A stretch of DNA of 14,117 nt, taken from assembly GCA_964514305.1 (NCBI GenBank), contig CAZEQD010000050.1, positions 1 to 14,117 on the forward strand, given 5' to 3'. This document shows, one piece after another, positions 1-7,903 of this stretch (position 1 is its first letter; every line of letters starts with the position of its first letter). The position numbers were made by a program, and so were the translations under genes. The notes under the pieces were generated by a model. That model was not told the origin of the DNA. It was given only the letters and a program-made list of their open reading frames with translations, and made no database searches. The stretch is from CAZEQD01 sp964514305 (GTDB lineage Bacteria > Acidobacteriota > Aminicenantia > Aminicenantales > Aminicenantaceae).

Positions 1-1117
1 AATACAAGTCAGCTATTTTCATAGCAATTTTTCCTGGAGAAAAAGTGCTAAGATTAGAAAGAATGAATACAGAAAATTTTTGATCTGGGAATTGGACATA
101 ATAGGCTACATAACCAACAGCAGAACCACTATGACTTATCATCCTCAAGCCGCCGTATTTTCTGATATTCAAACCGAGAGCATAAGAAATTTGTTCACCG
201 TTATTTAATTTTCCTGGTGTTAGCATTGTTTTGATCAAATTTTGATTGCCGGTTCCCAAGCAGTTGTGGTAAAAATTCTGATCCCATTTAAAAAAATCTT
301 CTATAGTGGTCATAAGGCCTAAATCTCCAATCACTTTAAGCCTGAGAATATCCAGTCTGTAACTGCCATCCTTTTGGGGTGAGTATCCATAAGCTCTGTT
401 TTTGACAATCATATTGGGGTCATCATGAAAATGGGTGTTATCCATCCCCAGAGGCTCAAAAATATATTTCTTGGCAAAAGCACTTGTTTTTAAACCACTC
501 ACTCGACTGATTATTTCTGAGAGTAGAAAATATCCTGAATTGGAATAGGAAAACCTCTCTCCGGGTTCAAAATTGAGTTCTTTCTGCCGGGAAAGTAATC
601 TTAATAACTCACAGGGCGTGTATACATAACCGCTTCCTTCTGGTTTGCCAATAAGGGAGACGAGAGTTAAATATTCACGGACCCCACTAGTGTGATGGAG
701 AAGATGTTTAATCTTAATGGGGCGGCCGTAATCAGGCCAGTCAGGCAGGAATTTCCGAATATCATCTTCTAAGGAAAGTTTTCCCTGCTCGGCCAGAATA
801 GCTATGCACATGGCTATAAATTGTTTGGAAATAGAGCCGGTACGGGAAACAGTTTGAGGAGTCCAGGCCAGATTATATTCCAAGTTAGCCAGGCCGTAGC
901 CACGGGCATAAATAATTCTTCCATCCTTAAAAATTCCTAGGGCTGCTCCAGGTGAATAGTTGTTGTCCCAGGGCTTAAACATTTCATCTACTTTATCTGT
1001 AAGAGGAGTATGGGTGTATGCTTGGTAAGCAGCAGCTGGCTGGGTTAAAACAGCTAGGATAAATAAGACTAACCAAAAAAAGGTTTGACTTAAACCTACT
1101 TGGCGTGGACTTTTCAT
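1..1117 (-). CDS. Exported serine hydrolase, class C beta-lactamase/S12 family (C-terminus beyond window)
   Basis: 372 codons are visible and the frame is still open at the left edge. The N-terminus is a signal peptide: basic MKSPR, a hydrophobic stretch at residues 13-24, then an Ala-rich cleavage region near 28-31. All three motifs of the serine beta-lactamase/PBP fold are present: SxxK as SISK at 95-98 (acylated Ser95, general base Lys98), YSN at 191-193, and HSG at 329-331 in place of the KTG of true class C beta-lactamases. HSG is usual in the S12 esterases, D-aminopeptidases and PBP4*-like proteins, so a peptidase or esterase acting outside the cytoplasm is more likely than antibiotic resistance. 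The ATG at 1117 has an AGGGG ribosome-binding site 7 bases upstream. It is the last gene seen in the leftward run, 30 bases after the S9 peptidase. The substrate cannot be read from the sequence. Confidence 0.93.
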   Translation of the reverse strand, partial: MKSPRQVGLSQTFFWLVLFILAVLTQPAAAYQAYTHTPLTDKVDEMFKPWDNNYSPGAALGIFKDGRIIYARGYGLANLEYNLAWTPQTVSRTGSISKQFIAMCIAILAEQGKLSLEDDIRKFLPDWPDYGRPIKIKHLLHHTSGVREYLTLVSLIGKPEGSGYVYTPCELLRLLSRQKELNFEPGERFSYSNSGYFLLSEIISRVSGLKTSAFAKKYIFEPLGMDNTHFHDDPNMIVKNRAYGYSPQKDGSYRLDILRLKVIGDLGLMTTIEDFFKWDQNFYHNCLGTGNQNLIKTMLTPGKLNNGEQISYALGLNIRKYGGLRMISHSGSAVGYVAYYVQFPDQKFSVFILSNLSTFSPGKIAMKIADLY

Positions 1118-1147
1118 AATTTACCCCTTATATATTTAATACTAATT

Positions 1148-3148
1148 TTATTCTTTCCGTTTCCACGGCTTCCAGTCTATGCCTCGGATGTATTTTTCCA
1201 TCCATTTGATTTCCTCTATATAGCGCCGCCGCTGATGCCGTGGTTCTCGGAAACCGTGGGGCTCCCTGGGGAATTTAATATAGCGGACAGGTGCTTTGCC
1301 TATTTCTTTAAGAGCATGAAAGAACATCATCGATTGTCCTGGAGTGCTGACCATATCTCGGGCACCATGAAGGAGGAGAGTAGGGGTAGTCACATTTTTC
1401 ACGTACCAGATTGAAGATGCTCCCCGCCAATCTTCTGGGTTAATCCAGTGAGCTCCACCGATATAATGGAGCTTGAGATCCCAGAAAAGACCTGGGCCTG
1501 ATTCGGCTGACCAGCTGCCAACCATGGCTCCCAGACAAGCAGCTTTGAAACGCTTGGTATGGGTGATGACCCAGCTGCCCAGGATTCCTCCCCAGCTCCA
1601 GCCGCGGACTCCCAGCTGCTCAGGATCAGCTATGCCTTTTTCAATCAAATAATCTGCACCTGTCATGACATCATCGAATTCTCCGCCTCCAACATCACCC
1701 TGTAGAGCACAGAGCAGAGTGTCTCCGTAGCTGTCGCTGCCGCGAATATTAGGTCCGAGAGAGGCATAACCTAGTCCAGCAAAAATATGAAACTCGGATC
1801 GGAATTGGTTGGCAAAATGGCCAGGCGGTCCACCGTGGATGGTGACTATAAGAGGAAGTTTTTCCCCTTTCTTGTAATCAGCCGGAAGATAGAGAACTCC
1901 TTCTATCTTCATACCATCTTTACTCTTCCAGTCAATGATTTTAGCTTTGGCCAGAAGTATTTCTTTTTCTATCCAGGGATTAGCCTCGGTGAGACGAATA
2001 GGTTTAAAATTGTCTAAGGAAGACACATAAAGGTCAGGTGGGGTAGTAAAGTCGCTGTAGGAATAAACAATCTTTGTCCTGTCTTTAGAATAATCGAGAA
2101 CTCTAAGACTGCCTTTGACGTTGGTCACAGCTTTAACCTTGCCTGTTTTGATATCAAGCTGATAAAGGTTTTGATTGGTACGGCGAGTTTCATTAAAGAG
2201 CAAGCTTTTACCATCAGGCGTCCAGGCAAGGTTTGAAATCTCACCCTGATTTGGTTGTTGAAGCTTCTTCTTCTGGCCTGTTTCTGGATTCATTATCCAC
2301 AGATAGCCATGAGTTAGATTAAAATCCTTATCAGAAGGAGCATGATAGACAAAAGTTTCACCATTTGGCGACCAGAGAACATTTTCTTCAGGGGCTTTGT
2401 TATGGGTGAGTTGAACAAGCTCCGCCTGGTTCACCTTAAACAGATAGAGTTCAGATAAATGAAAATAATTCTCGTCTTCCTGTGGAGTGGCTGCCAGCAC
2501 AATCCGCTTTCCATCTGGAGATACGTCAAATTCGTTAATAATAAATTCTTCCTCGGTCAGACGTTTTTCTTTCTTGGTTGAAAGGTCAAAAAACCACAGG
2601 TTCCGCCAGTAGGCTTCCTCTCGGCCGTTTGGTCCTTCAAAAATAAAAATAGCATCATCTCCCATATCATACTCTTTTTGTTCTTCTTCACTTAACATCT
2701 CATCAGCCGTGAAAAATATTTTGCTGGCATCAGCCGACCATTTATAGAAGGCAATACTGTTTTGGTGGTTAGTAAGCTGAACAGCTTCGCCACCAGTGAG
2801 CGGCAGGAGGAATATCTGCTCAATTTTATTGACTTTCCGCTTGAATGATAGATATTTCCCATCAGGTGAAAATTGAAATGAGCTGCCGCCTGCTTCTCCA
2901 ATATATTGCTGAGCTTCTCCGCCGCTGGCCAGGATCATGAAGAATTTCTTAATTCTTTTATTATGACTCCAATCAAGCTCTGATTTGGAAAAGAATACCC
3001 ATTTTCCATCAGGAGAAAGATGAACATCTTGGAGACGAACCATATTCAAGGCATCGTCTACTGTCATTGGCCGCTGCTTTGCTTCCTGAGCGGAAACAAG
3101 GCTGAAAATGAGAGTTAGGCAGAATAAAATTGTTATTATTTTTTTCAC
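1148..3148 (-). CDS. Exported S9 family peptidase (prolyl oligopeptidase/acylaminoacyl-peptidase type)
   Basis: 666 residues from a GTG start. It begins with a Sec signal peptide, MKKIITILFCLTLIFSLVSA, cleaved about there. Residues about 45-320 hold repeated SPDGK/SPNGE/TPDGK blades of a WD40-like beta-propeller (PD40 type). The C-terminal third is the alpha/beta-hydrolase domain: HGGPPG oxyanion region near 438, nucleophile elbow GWSWGG with Ser518, catalytic Asp598 in HGARD, and His631 in EPHGF. Family members cleave short peptides, releasing dipeptides, acyl-amino acids or post-proline fragments; the propeller limits substrate size. The export signal points to a periplasmic or secreted enzyme. 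The frame stays open 12 codons further to an ATG at 3184, but that would put the ribosome-binding site inside the gene and bury the signal peptide. It lies 54 bases after the D-aminoacylase gene and 30 before the S12 hydrolase, consistent with co-transcription. Exact specificity is unknown. Confidence 0.95.
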   Translation of the reverse strand: MKKIITILFCLTLIFSLVSAQEAKQRPMTVDDALNMVRLQDVHLSPDGKWVFFSKSELDWSHNKRIKKFFMILASGGEAQQYIGEAGGSSFQFSPDGKYLSFKRKVNKIEQIFLLPLTGGEAVQLTNHQNSIAFYKWSADASKIFFTADEMLSEEEQKEYDMGDDAIFIFEGPNGREEAYWRNLWFFDLSTKKEKRLTEEEFIINEFDVSPDGKRIVLAATPQEDENYFHLSELYLFKVNQAELVQLTHNKAPEENVLWSPNGETFVYHAPSDKDFNLTHGYLWIMNPETGQKKKLQQPNQGEISNLAWTPDGKSLLFNETRRTNQNLYQLDIKTGKVKAVTNVKGSLRVLDYSKDRTKIVYSYSDFTTPPDLYVSSLDNFKPIRLTEANPWIEKEILLAKAKIIDWKSKDGMKIEGVLYLPADYKKGEKLPLIVTIHGGPPGHFANQFRSEFHIFAGLGYASLGPNIRGSDSYGDTLLCALQGDVGGGEFDDVMTGADYLIEKGIADPEQLGVRGWSWGGILGSWVITHTKRFKAACLGAMVGSWSAESGPGLFWDLKLHYIGGAHWINPEDWRGASSIWYVKNVTTPTLLLHGARDMVSTPGQSMMFFHALKEIGKAPVRYIKFPREPHGFREPRHQRRRYIEEIKWMEKYIRGIDWKPWKRKE

Positions 3149-3153
3149 CCACC

Positions 3154-3160
3154 CCTCCTT
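3154..3160 (-). promoter_or_regulatory. Ribosome-binding site that sets the S9 peptidase start
   Basis: AAGGAGG on the minus strand lies 5 bases before the GTG at 3148. It falls inside the longer open frame that begins at 3184, so initiation at GTG is preferred. That choice also gives a normal signal peptide. Confidence 0.8.
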
Positions 3161-3202
3161 TGAAATGATTTTATTAAATAGCAATAATTAGCCTGAATTA
3201 TT

Positions 3203-4927
3203 TTATTTATTGTTCGTCAGGAGTAACATTTTACCATTAAGGGCTCCATGATATTTGCCCTCTTCTATACTGAGCTTGCCGTTGACAATTACATACTTGG
3301 TTCCCGTAGCGTACTTTTGGCAGTCAGCAAAAGTAGCCTTGTCCCTGATGGTCTTAGGGTCAAAGATGACAATATCTGCCTTATAACCTTCTTTGATCTG
3401 ACCTCTGTCTTTTAGACCAAGAAAAGAAGCAGGCAGGGAAGTCATCTTGCGAATCGCCTCTTCCAGTGTTAAAAGTTTGTCTTCTCTCACATATTTTCTT
3501 AGAACTCTGGCTTGGCTGCTGAAGGCCCTAGGATGTCCGTATTTGGGTTTAGCCCCCTCTTTAATAATAGGAATAGCATCTCCATCGCTGCAGAACATAA
3601 GCCATTCTTGTTTTATAGCCAATTTCATATCCTCTTCTGACATAACTCCGCAGGCAACATACATATCATGCTCAGCCAAAGCCAATTCGGCCACAATATC
3701 AAAAGCATCTCTCTTTTTTTCCTGAGCTAAATCAGAAATAATTTTCCCAATTAAATGGGCATTTTTCTTAGCGGTAGCCACCACAAAACTATCCCAACCT
3801 CCTATAGCGACGGGACTAGGATTCTCAGGAGTTCCTTCAATTACATATTTTTTTATCAGCTCCCGCTTGGATTTGTCGGACAGGGCTTTTTTCAGCTCGT
3901 TGAGATACTGTTTTTTTAATTCAGCTCGTTCTGGCTTAGATAGAGCTTTATTTCTCAATTTTAAGCGCAGATCAGCAAATGGCTGCAGGTCAGGAGGAAG
4001 GCGGAAGGGCGACCAGCCAGAATTTCTAACAATGTCTATAACAGGTCCTCCACCCGCCATATTATAGGGATACATATCAGCCGTAATGTGAATTCCTTCA
4101 GAGCGCGCTTTGTTAATCAAAGCCACTACTTCTTTCATTCCACCCCAGTAATTCTTCCTGCATATTTTAAGATGAGAGATTTCGGCATGAAGTCCAGCTT
4201 CTTTGGCTATGCGGATGGTCTCCTTAGTGGCCTCTGGGACTTGGTCAAACTCATTGCGCTGATGGCTGGCATAGACTCCTCCAAACTCAGCCACGACCTT
4301 GGCCAGTTCGATAATTTCTTCAGTAGTGGAATAGCGGTCAGGTATGTATTCCAGGCCAGTGCTCAAACCCCAGGCACCCTCTTTCATAGCCTGCCGGACT
4401 ATTGCTTTCATCTTTTCCACCTCTTCCGGAGTGGCAGGTCGAGTGTCCCTTCCCATCACAGCCTGACGGACATCGCCAAAACCGACGAGGTGAATGGCAT
4501 TTGTACCTATACCAAGATTTTCCCATTTGGCTTTAGTCTCAGCAATTTTAAATGTGCCGCTGCCGCAGTTTCCAGTAACAACTGTTGTTGTTCCTTGAAT
4601 AAGGTAGTTTAGATTAGCATTGGAATCTACTTTTCCTAAGCCTCCATCGCAATGAGTATGGACATCGATGAAGCCTGGAGCGACCACTAAGTTATGAGCA
4701 TCAATTTTTCTTGTAGCCTGTTTAGAAGATAGGTCCCCTATGGCTACGATGGTATCTCCTTTGATACCAACATCTGAAGAATAAGCTGGATTTCCTGTGC
4801 CATCAACAATCTGGGCCTTGGTAATGATTAAATCATAGTCAGGAGATAGACGGCTGCAGCTTGAAAGGAGGAAAAAGATTGCTGTTAAAAAGCAAAGTGA
4901 AATAGTAATTATAATTTTTTTTGTCAT
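3203..4927 (-). CDS. Lipoprotein N-acyl-D-amino-acid deacylase (D-aminoacylase-type amidohydrolase)
   Basis: 574 residues. A basic start (MTKK), a hydrophobic stretch and a lipobox LSSC with Cys24 predict a lipoprotein, so the enzyme should be membrane-anchored outside the cytoplasm. The rest is an amidohydrolase-superfamily TIM barrel. Metal ligands expected for D-aminoacylases are all visible: His90 and His92 in DVHTH, Cys121 in GNCGSG (the family's unusual cysteine ligand), His222 in ASHQR, His252 in ISHLK, and the catalytic Asp448 in CSDGD. Family enzymes hydrolyse N-acyl-D-amino acids to the free D-amino acid and a carboxylic acid; related members act on N-acyl-D-Glu, N-acyl-D-Asp or dipeptides. 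A Lys/Glu-rich insertion lies at about 318-362. The open frame extends 48 codons upstream to 5071, but that part has no domain and would hide the lipobox and the ribosome-binding site. It sits between the PLP enzyme (182 bases) and the S9 peptidase (54 bases). Acyl and amino-acid preference cannot be told. Confidence 0.93.
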   Translation of the reverse strand: MTKKIIITISLCFLTAIFFLLSSCSRLSPDYDLIITKAQIVDGTGNPAYSSDVGIKGDTIVAIGDLSSKQATRKIDAHNLVVAPGFIDVHTHCDGGLGKVDSNANLNYLIQGTTTVVTGNCGSGTFKIAETKAKWENLGIGTNAIHLVGFGDVRQAVMGRDTRPATPEEVEKMKAIVRQAMKEGAWGLSTGLEYIPDRYSTTEEIIELAKVVAEFGGVYASHQRNEFDQVPEATKETIRIAKEAGLHAEISHLKICRKNYWGGMKEVVALINKARSEGIHITADMYPYNMAGGGPVIDIVRNSGWSPFRLPPDLQPFADLRLKLRNKALSKPERAELKKQYLNELKKALSDKSKRELIKKYVIEGTPENPSPVAIGGWDSFVVATAKKNAHLIGKIISDLAQEKKRDAFDIVAELALAEHDMYVACGVMSEEDMKLAIKQEWLMFCSDGDAIPIIKEGAKPKYGHPRAFSSQARVLRKYVREDKLLTLEEAIRKMTSLPASFLGLKDRGQIKEGYKADIVIFDPKTIRDKATFADCQKYATGTKYVIVNGKLSIEEGKYHGALNGKMLLLTNNK

Positions 4928-4935
4928 GCTTATTT

Positions 4936-4942
4936 CTCCTTT
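4936..4942 (-). promoter_or_regulatory. Ribosome-binding site that sets the D-aminoacylase start
   Basis: AAAGGAG on the minus strand is 8 bases before the ATG at 4927. It selects this ATG over the ATG at 5071 and places the lipobox correctly near the N-terminus. Confidence 0.8.
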
Positions 4943-5109
4943 CCTATATATATTATGGCCCATCGTCATAACAGAGATACCCGTAGAACAAGGTGAGTTT
5001 AACTGGATGGGTGGGGGGCTGGACAGAGAGATGCTGCCTGATAGGACCCTCTTTAAGTTTAAATCATTCAATTTTTAAACAAAAAAATACTCGATATAGC
5101 GATGAACCT

Positions 5110-6576
5110 TTATTTATATTTATCCAGCAGCCCAGTTTTTTGATTGAACTGTCTTATAAGTTTGTCCCATTTCCGGTATGAACGGTATTTATCCTTCCAG
5201 TAGTTTTCATCATACCACTGCCTGTTTAATTCTTCTACATCCTTTCCAATCTGTTCAACCCAAGTAAAATATTTGAGATTATGCATTCTTTTTTTATCCC
5301 AATAAGTTAATTCTAACATATAATCTGTAGTGATACTCATCAAACAGCTATCGAAATCAGCCGCTGCTTCATATTCTGTATAGTCACCGTGAGCTTTTCT
5401 CAATTCTTTTATTCTAGATTGGTAGAGTTCCATTGAGTCGGTAGCAATAGTAAAAATTATATCCCGGCTGGTCATCTCATAGTATTTGGCCATTTTGATA
5501 GCGCCTATTAAATTAGCAATGGAGGAGATTCCCAGAAGATCAAGCTTTTCCACTATTTCCTCAGGAACCCCTTTGGCTTTCAGAAAGGACTTTCCTTTAC
5601 TCTCGTTAAAAAGGCGAATAATTCTCATGCAATATTCATCATCAATGGCAGCTACCATGTCCATGTTCTTCACGTTAAAAATCCAGGGTACATGCTTATC
5701 CCCAATTCCTTCAATGCGGTGGGCTCCATATCCATTATAGAGAAGGGTAGGGCACTGCAAGGCTTCACCTGCACAGACCTTTATTTGAGGGAATTTTTCA
5801 CGCAGATAGTCAGCACAGCCCAGAGTTCCCGTAGAGCCTTGGGTAAGGAAAAGAGCCGTCAGTCTTTGATTTTTTTCCTTTTGGTTGTGGTAGACTTCTT
5901 CGATTGCCTGACCGGTACAGACATAATGCCAGATAGAATTTCCAATTTCATCAAATTGGTTAAGAATAACAATTTCATCAGGGCGCTCTCTCTTGAGTTC
6001 AAAACTTTTGTCATAGACTTCTTTTACATTGCTTTCTGAGCCAGGTGTAGGATAAATTTCAGAACCGACTGTTTCCAACCATTCAAACCTTTCTCGAGAC
6101 ATTTCTTCAGGGAGAACAGCAACGCAAGGGCAGGCCAGCAGGTAGGAATCGTAGGCTCCTCCTCGGCAGTAATTTCCGGTTGAAGGCCACAGCGCTTTTT
6201 GAGTGGTGGGGTCAAAGGCTCCTCTAACCAGTTTTTCTACCAGGGGTCCAAAAGTGGCTCCAACTTTATGAGATCCTGTCGGAAAATATTTACCGATAAG
6301 AATTATTATGCGAGCTTTTACCCCTGATAGCTCAGGCGGTATTTCCATGAAATTCACTCCTCCAAAGCCCCCTCCAAATTTAACCGGCTCGTTCTTCCAG
6401 GTGATTCTGAATAGGTTTCTTGAATGAAGATCCCAGAGGCCAATGTTTTTAAGTTCATCTTTGATTCCCTGAGGTATTTTTTCAGGGTGAGCCATCTCTT
6501 CATAAGTGGGAATGATGATATTTCGTTCTCGGCATCTTTTTATGGTGTTTTCCAAAACTTTTTTTGAGTCTTTCAT
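5110..6576 (-). CDS. Fold-type II PLP-dependent enzyme (cysteine/threonine/tryptophan synthase superfamily), function unassigned
   Basis: 488 residues with no signal peptide, so cytoplasmic. The layout is that of the tryptophan-synthase-beta superfamily. The Schiff-base lysine is probably Lys104 in TGSHKVGA, matching the S/T-H-K context of TrpB and threonine synthase. A substrate loop STGN lies at 132-135 and a Gly/Ser/Thr-rich phosphate-binding loop, GSTGTLG, at 247-253. It is longer than O-acetylserine sulfhydrylase (about 310-320 residues), with an extra N-terminal part of about 60 residues and a long C-terminal tail rich in Trp, Tyr and charged residues after about 400. From memory it resembles bacterial proteins loosely annotated as pyridoxal-phosphate-dependent protein subunit beta, whose reaction is not known to me. 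Possible chemistry is beta-replacement or beta/gamma-elimination on Ser-, Cys- or Thr-like substrates. The ribosome-binding site is weak (AGGA, 8 bases upstream). It follows the amidinotransferase by 82 bases, so a shared pathway is plausible. Confidence 0.88.
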   Translation of the reverse strand: MKDSKKVLENTIKRCRERNIIIPTYEEMAHPEKIPQGIKDELKNIGLWDLHSRNLFRITWKNEPVKFGGGFGGVNFMEIPPELSGVKARIIILIGKYFPTGSHKVGATFGPLVEKLVRGAFDPTTQKALWPSTGNYCRGGAYDSYLLACPCVAVLPEEMSRERFEWLETVGSEIYPTPGSESNVKEVYDKSFELKRERPDEIVILNQFDEIGNSIWHYVCTGQAIEEVYHNQKEKNQRLTALFLTQGSTGTLGCADYLREKFPQIKVCAGEALQCPTLLYNGYGAHRIEGIGDKHVPWIFNVKNMDMVAAIDDEYCMRIIRLFNESKGKSFLKAKGVPEEIVEKLDLLGISSIANLIGAIKMAKYYEMTSRDIIFTIATDSMELYQSRIKELRKAHGDYTEYEAAADFDSCLMSITTDYMLELTYWDKKRMHNLKYFTWVEQIGKDVEELNRQWYDENYWKDKYRSYRKWDKLIRQFNQKTGLLDKYK

Positions 6577-6658
6577 AGTAGAGGTCCTGCTTTCATTTAA
6601 TTAATATTCGCACTAAAATGTCGTTTTATCAACAAACAGATTGAGGATGTAGAATTTT

Positions 6659-7798
6659 TTAGAAATCTTCAATCTGCTTGGGAAAATAATCCTCACATGT
6701 CCCTTCACGGTAAACATCTGCTGTGCAGCAGTGGAGTCCGCCGCCAAAGGGAGATACGTTATAGAATGGGACCGGGACAACTTCAAAACCGTGCTTATCG
6801 AACATTTCCATGGTAGGAATTTCACTGGCTTCAACACAGATGGTCTTCGGATCAAGAACAAGGGTGTTCATGTTCAGCCACCAGCTGCAGAAATCCAGCG
6901 GATTTTTTTTCTTAAGAAGTGCTTTCGTAGCCTTTACAATTTCCCAATCATTTATTTTAAATAGTTCAAGTTCCCGCTCATCGAGAGGTATCCTTTCCGG
7001 ATTCATGATGGCCAATCCAGGGCGAACAGGAACAAGAGTTGTATCCATGTGCCAGGGCAATAATTCTCTGCGTCCCACTTTGTGGATTCGATGGTTAGGA
7101 AAATGGCGGCGCAACCAGCTAATGCCTGCGTCGTTTGTGACCATTGATTTCTGGACAAAGAGGTCCTTGCCGTAGCGGACTACATCGGCTGCGTCAAATA
7201 ATGGTTCCTCTTCCGTCAGGATCCAATCTCCTTTCTCGGCCCGCCTGTACTGTTCATCTTCGCTTAAGGAATACCATTCTCTCCACCAGTCTTTCTTGTA
7301 GGAGCGTTCAGTTAAACGCGGTTTGGGAGCTGCTTCAAGGCGAAAATTTGGGTCTTCTTTAAAGTACTGCAGAAATAAAGGACGATAACAGAGATATTCA
7401 AACCAGCGGCTACGGTAAGACATAGTTGCCTCTAGAATTTCATTGCCTACTGTAAGCAGAAGGTCGCGAGCAGGGGCACAGCCAAACATTGTTAACTGTT
7501 TCCAATCTGGAGTTTGGACCACTTGACTAAAATCGATGGGAGTGGGACGGTCAACTCGAATACCACGTTTTTCCAGTATTTTGGCAAAATTATCCAGTTC
7601 TTCATTAGCCTTATCTACCATTTCCTGGGGATAAGGTCCGTAAGTGCCCATTGGGAAGCCATCATAAGGCCAATTGCGCTGAATAGCAATCTCAGGGGCT
7701 TGAACCATGGTTCCGTCAGCCCGCCCGATAATGACGTGTTTCAAAGGATCCCATTCGTTCCAAGAATTAACTACAGTTTTTCTATTTTTTTTGTTCAT
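6659..7798 (-). CDS. Arginine:amine amidinotransferase (glycine amidinotransferase-like)
   Basis: 379 residues, cytoplasmic. It is alignable by eye with human L-arginine:glycine amidinotransferase (AGAT) along its whole length, starting at NSWNEWDPLKHVIIGRA. The family moves the amidino group of arginine to an amine, releasing ornithine. Active-site residues: nucleophile Cys357 in GGGLHCC (human Cys407), His250 in PWHMD (human His303), Asp202 in FDAAD (human Asp254) and Asp112 in ARDLL (human Asp170). The two positions that help set the acceptor, Asn300 and Met302 in human AGAT, are Leu247 and Trp249 here, so glycine may not be the acceptor. The ATG has AGGAG 5 bases upstream. It is second in the leftward run, 105 bases after the TonB-dependent receptor and 82 before the fold-type II PLP enzyme. 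Human residue numbers are from memory. Inosamine-phosphate (StrB) or lysine-type acceptors are alternatives. Confidence 0.92.
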   Translation of the reverse strand: MNKKNRKTVVNSWNEWDPLKHVIIGRADGTMVQAPEIAIQRNWPYDGFPMGTYGPYPQEMVDKANEELDNFAKILEKRGIRVDRPTPIDFSQVVQTPDWKQLTMFGCAPARDLLLTVGNEILEATMSYRSRWFEYLCYRPLFLQYFKEDPNFRLEAAPKPRLTERSYKKDWWREWYSLSEDEQYRRAEKGDWILTEEEPLFDAADVVRYGKDLFVQKSMVTNDAGISWLRRHFPNHRIHKVGRRELLPWHMDTTLVPVRPGLAIMNPERIPLDERELELFKINDWEIVKATKALLKKKNPLDFCSWWLNMNTLVLDPKTICVEASEIPTMEMFDKHGFEVVPVPFYNVSPFGGGLHCCTADVYREGTCEDYFPKQIEDF

Positions 7799-7903
7799 TT
7801 TATCTCCTTTGCAAAATATTTTTTAATTTGCTAACGCGAATTATTGTCCTCTTGTTTGTGAATGGACTCTTGGAAGCTATCATTAAAAATTTTGAGCTTT
7901 TAA

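Noticed and set aside
1100..1414. 104-codon plus-strand open frame over the S12/S9 gene junction
   Set aside because: It is antisense to two well-supported genes, its composition is that of a reverse complement, and it has no recognisable motif.
4088..4612. 174-codon plus-strand open frame
   Set aside because: It lies wholly inside the D-aminoacylase gene on the opposite strand, overlaps its metal-ligand region, and has no domain or ribosome-binding site. It is a shadow frame.
5057..5080. GTTTAAA/TTTAAAC inverted repeat in the gap before the D-aminoacylase gene
   Set aside because: It is AT-only apart from one pair per arm and is not followed by a T-run on the transcribed strand, so it is not supported as a terminator. 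It is most likely chance.
6613..6861. 82-codon minus-strand frame overlapping the end of the amidinotransferase
   Set aside because: It is out of frame with the amidinotransferase and covers that gene's catalytic-Cys region, so it cannot be coding independently. It has no ribosome-binding site.
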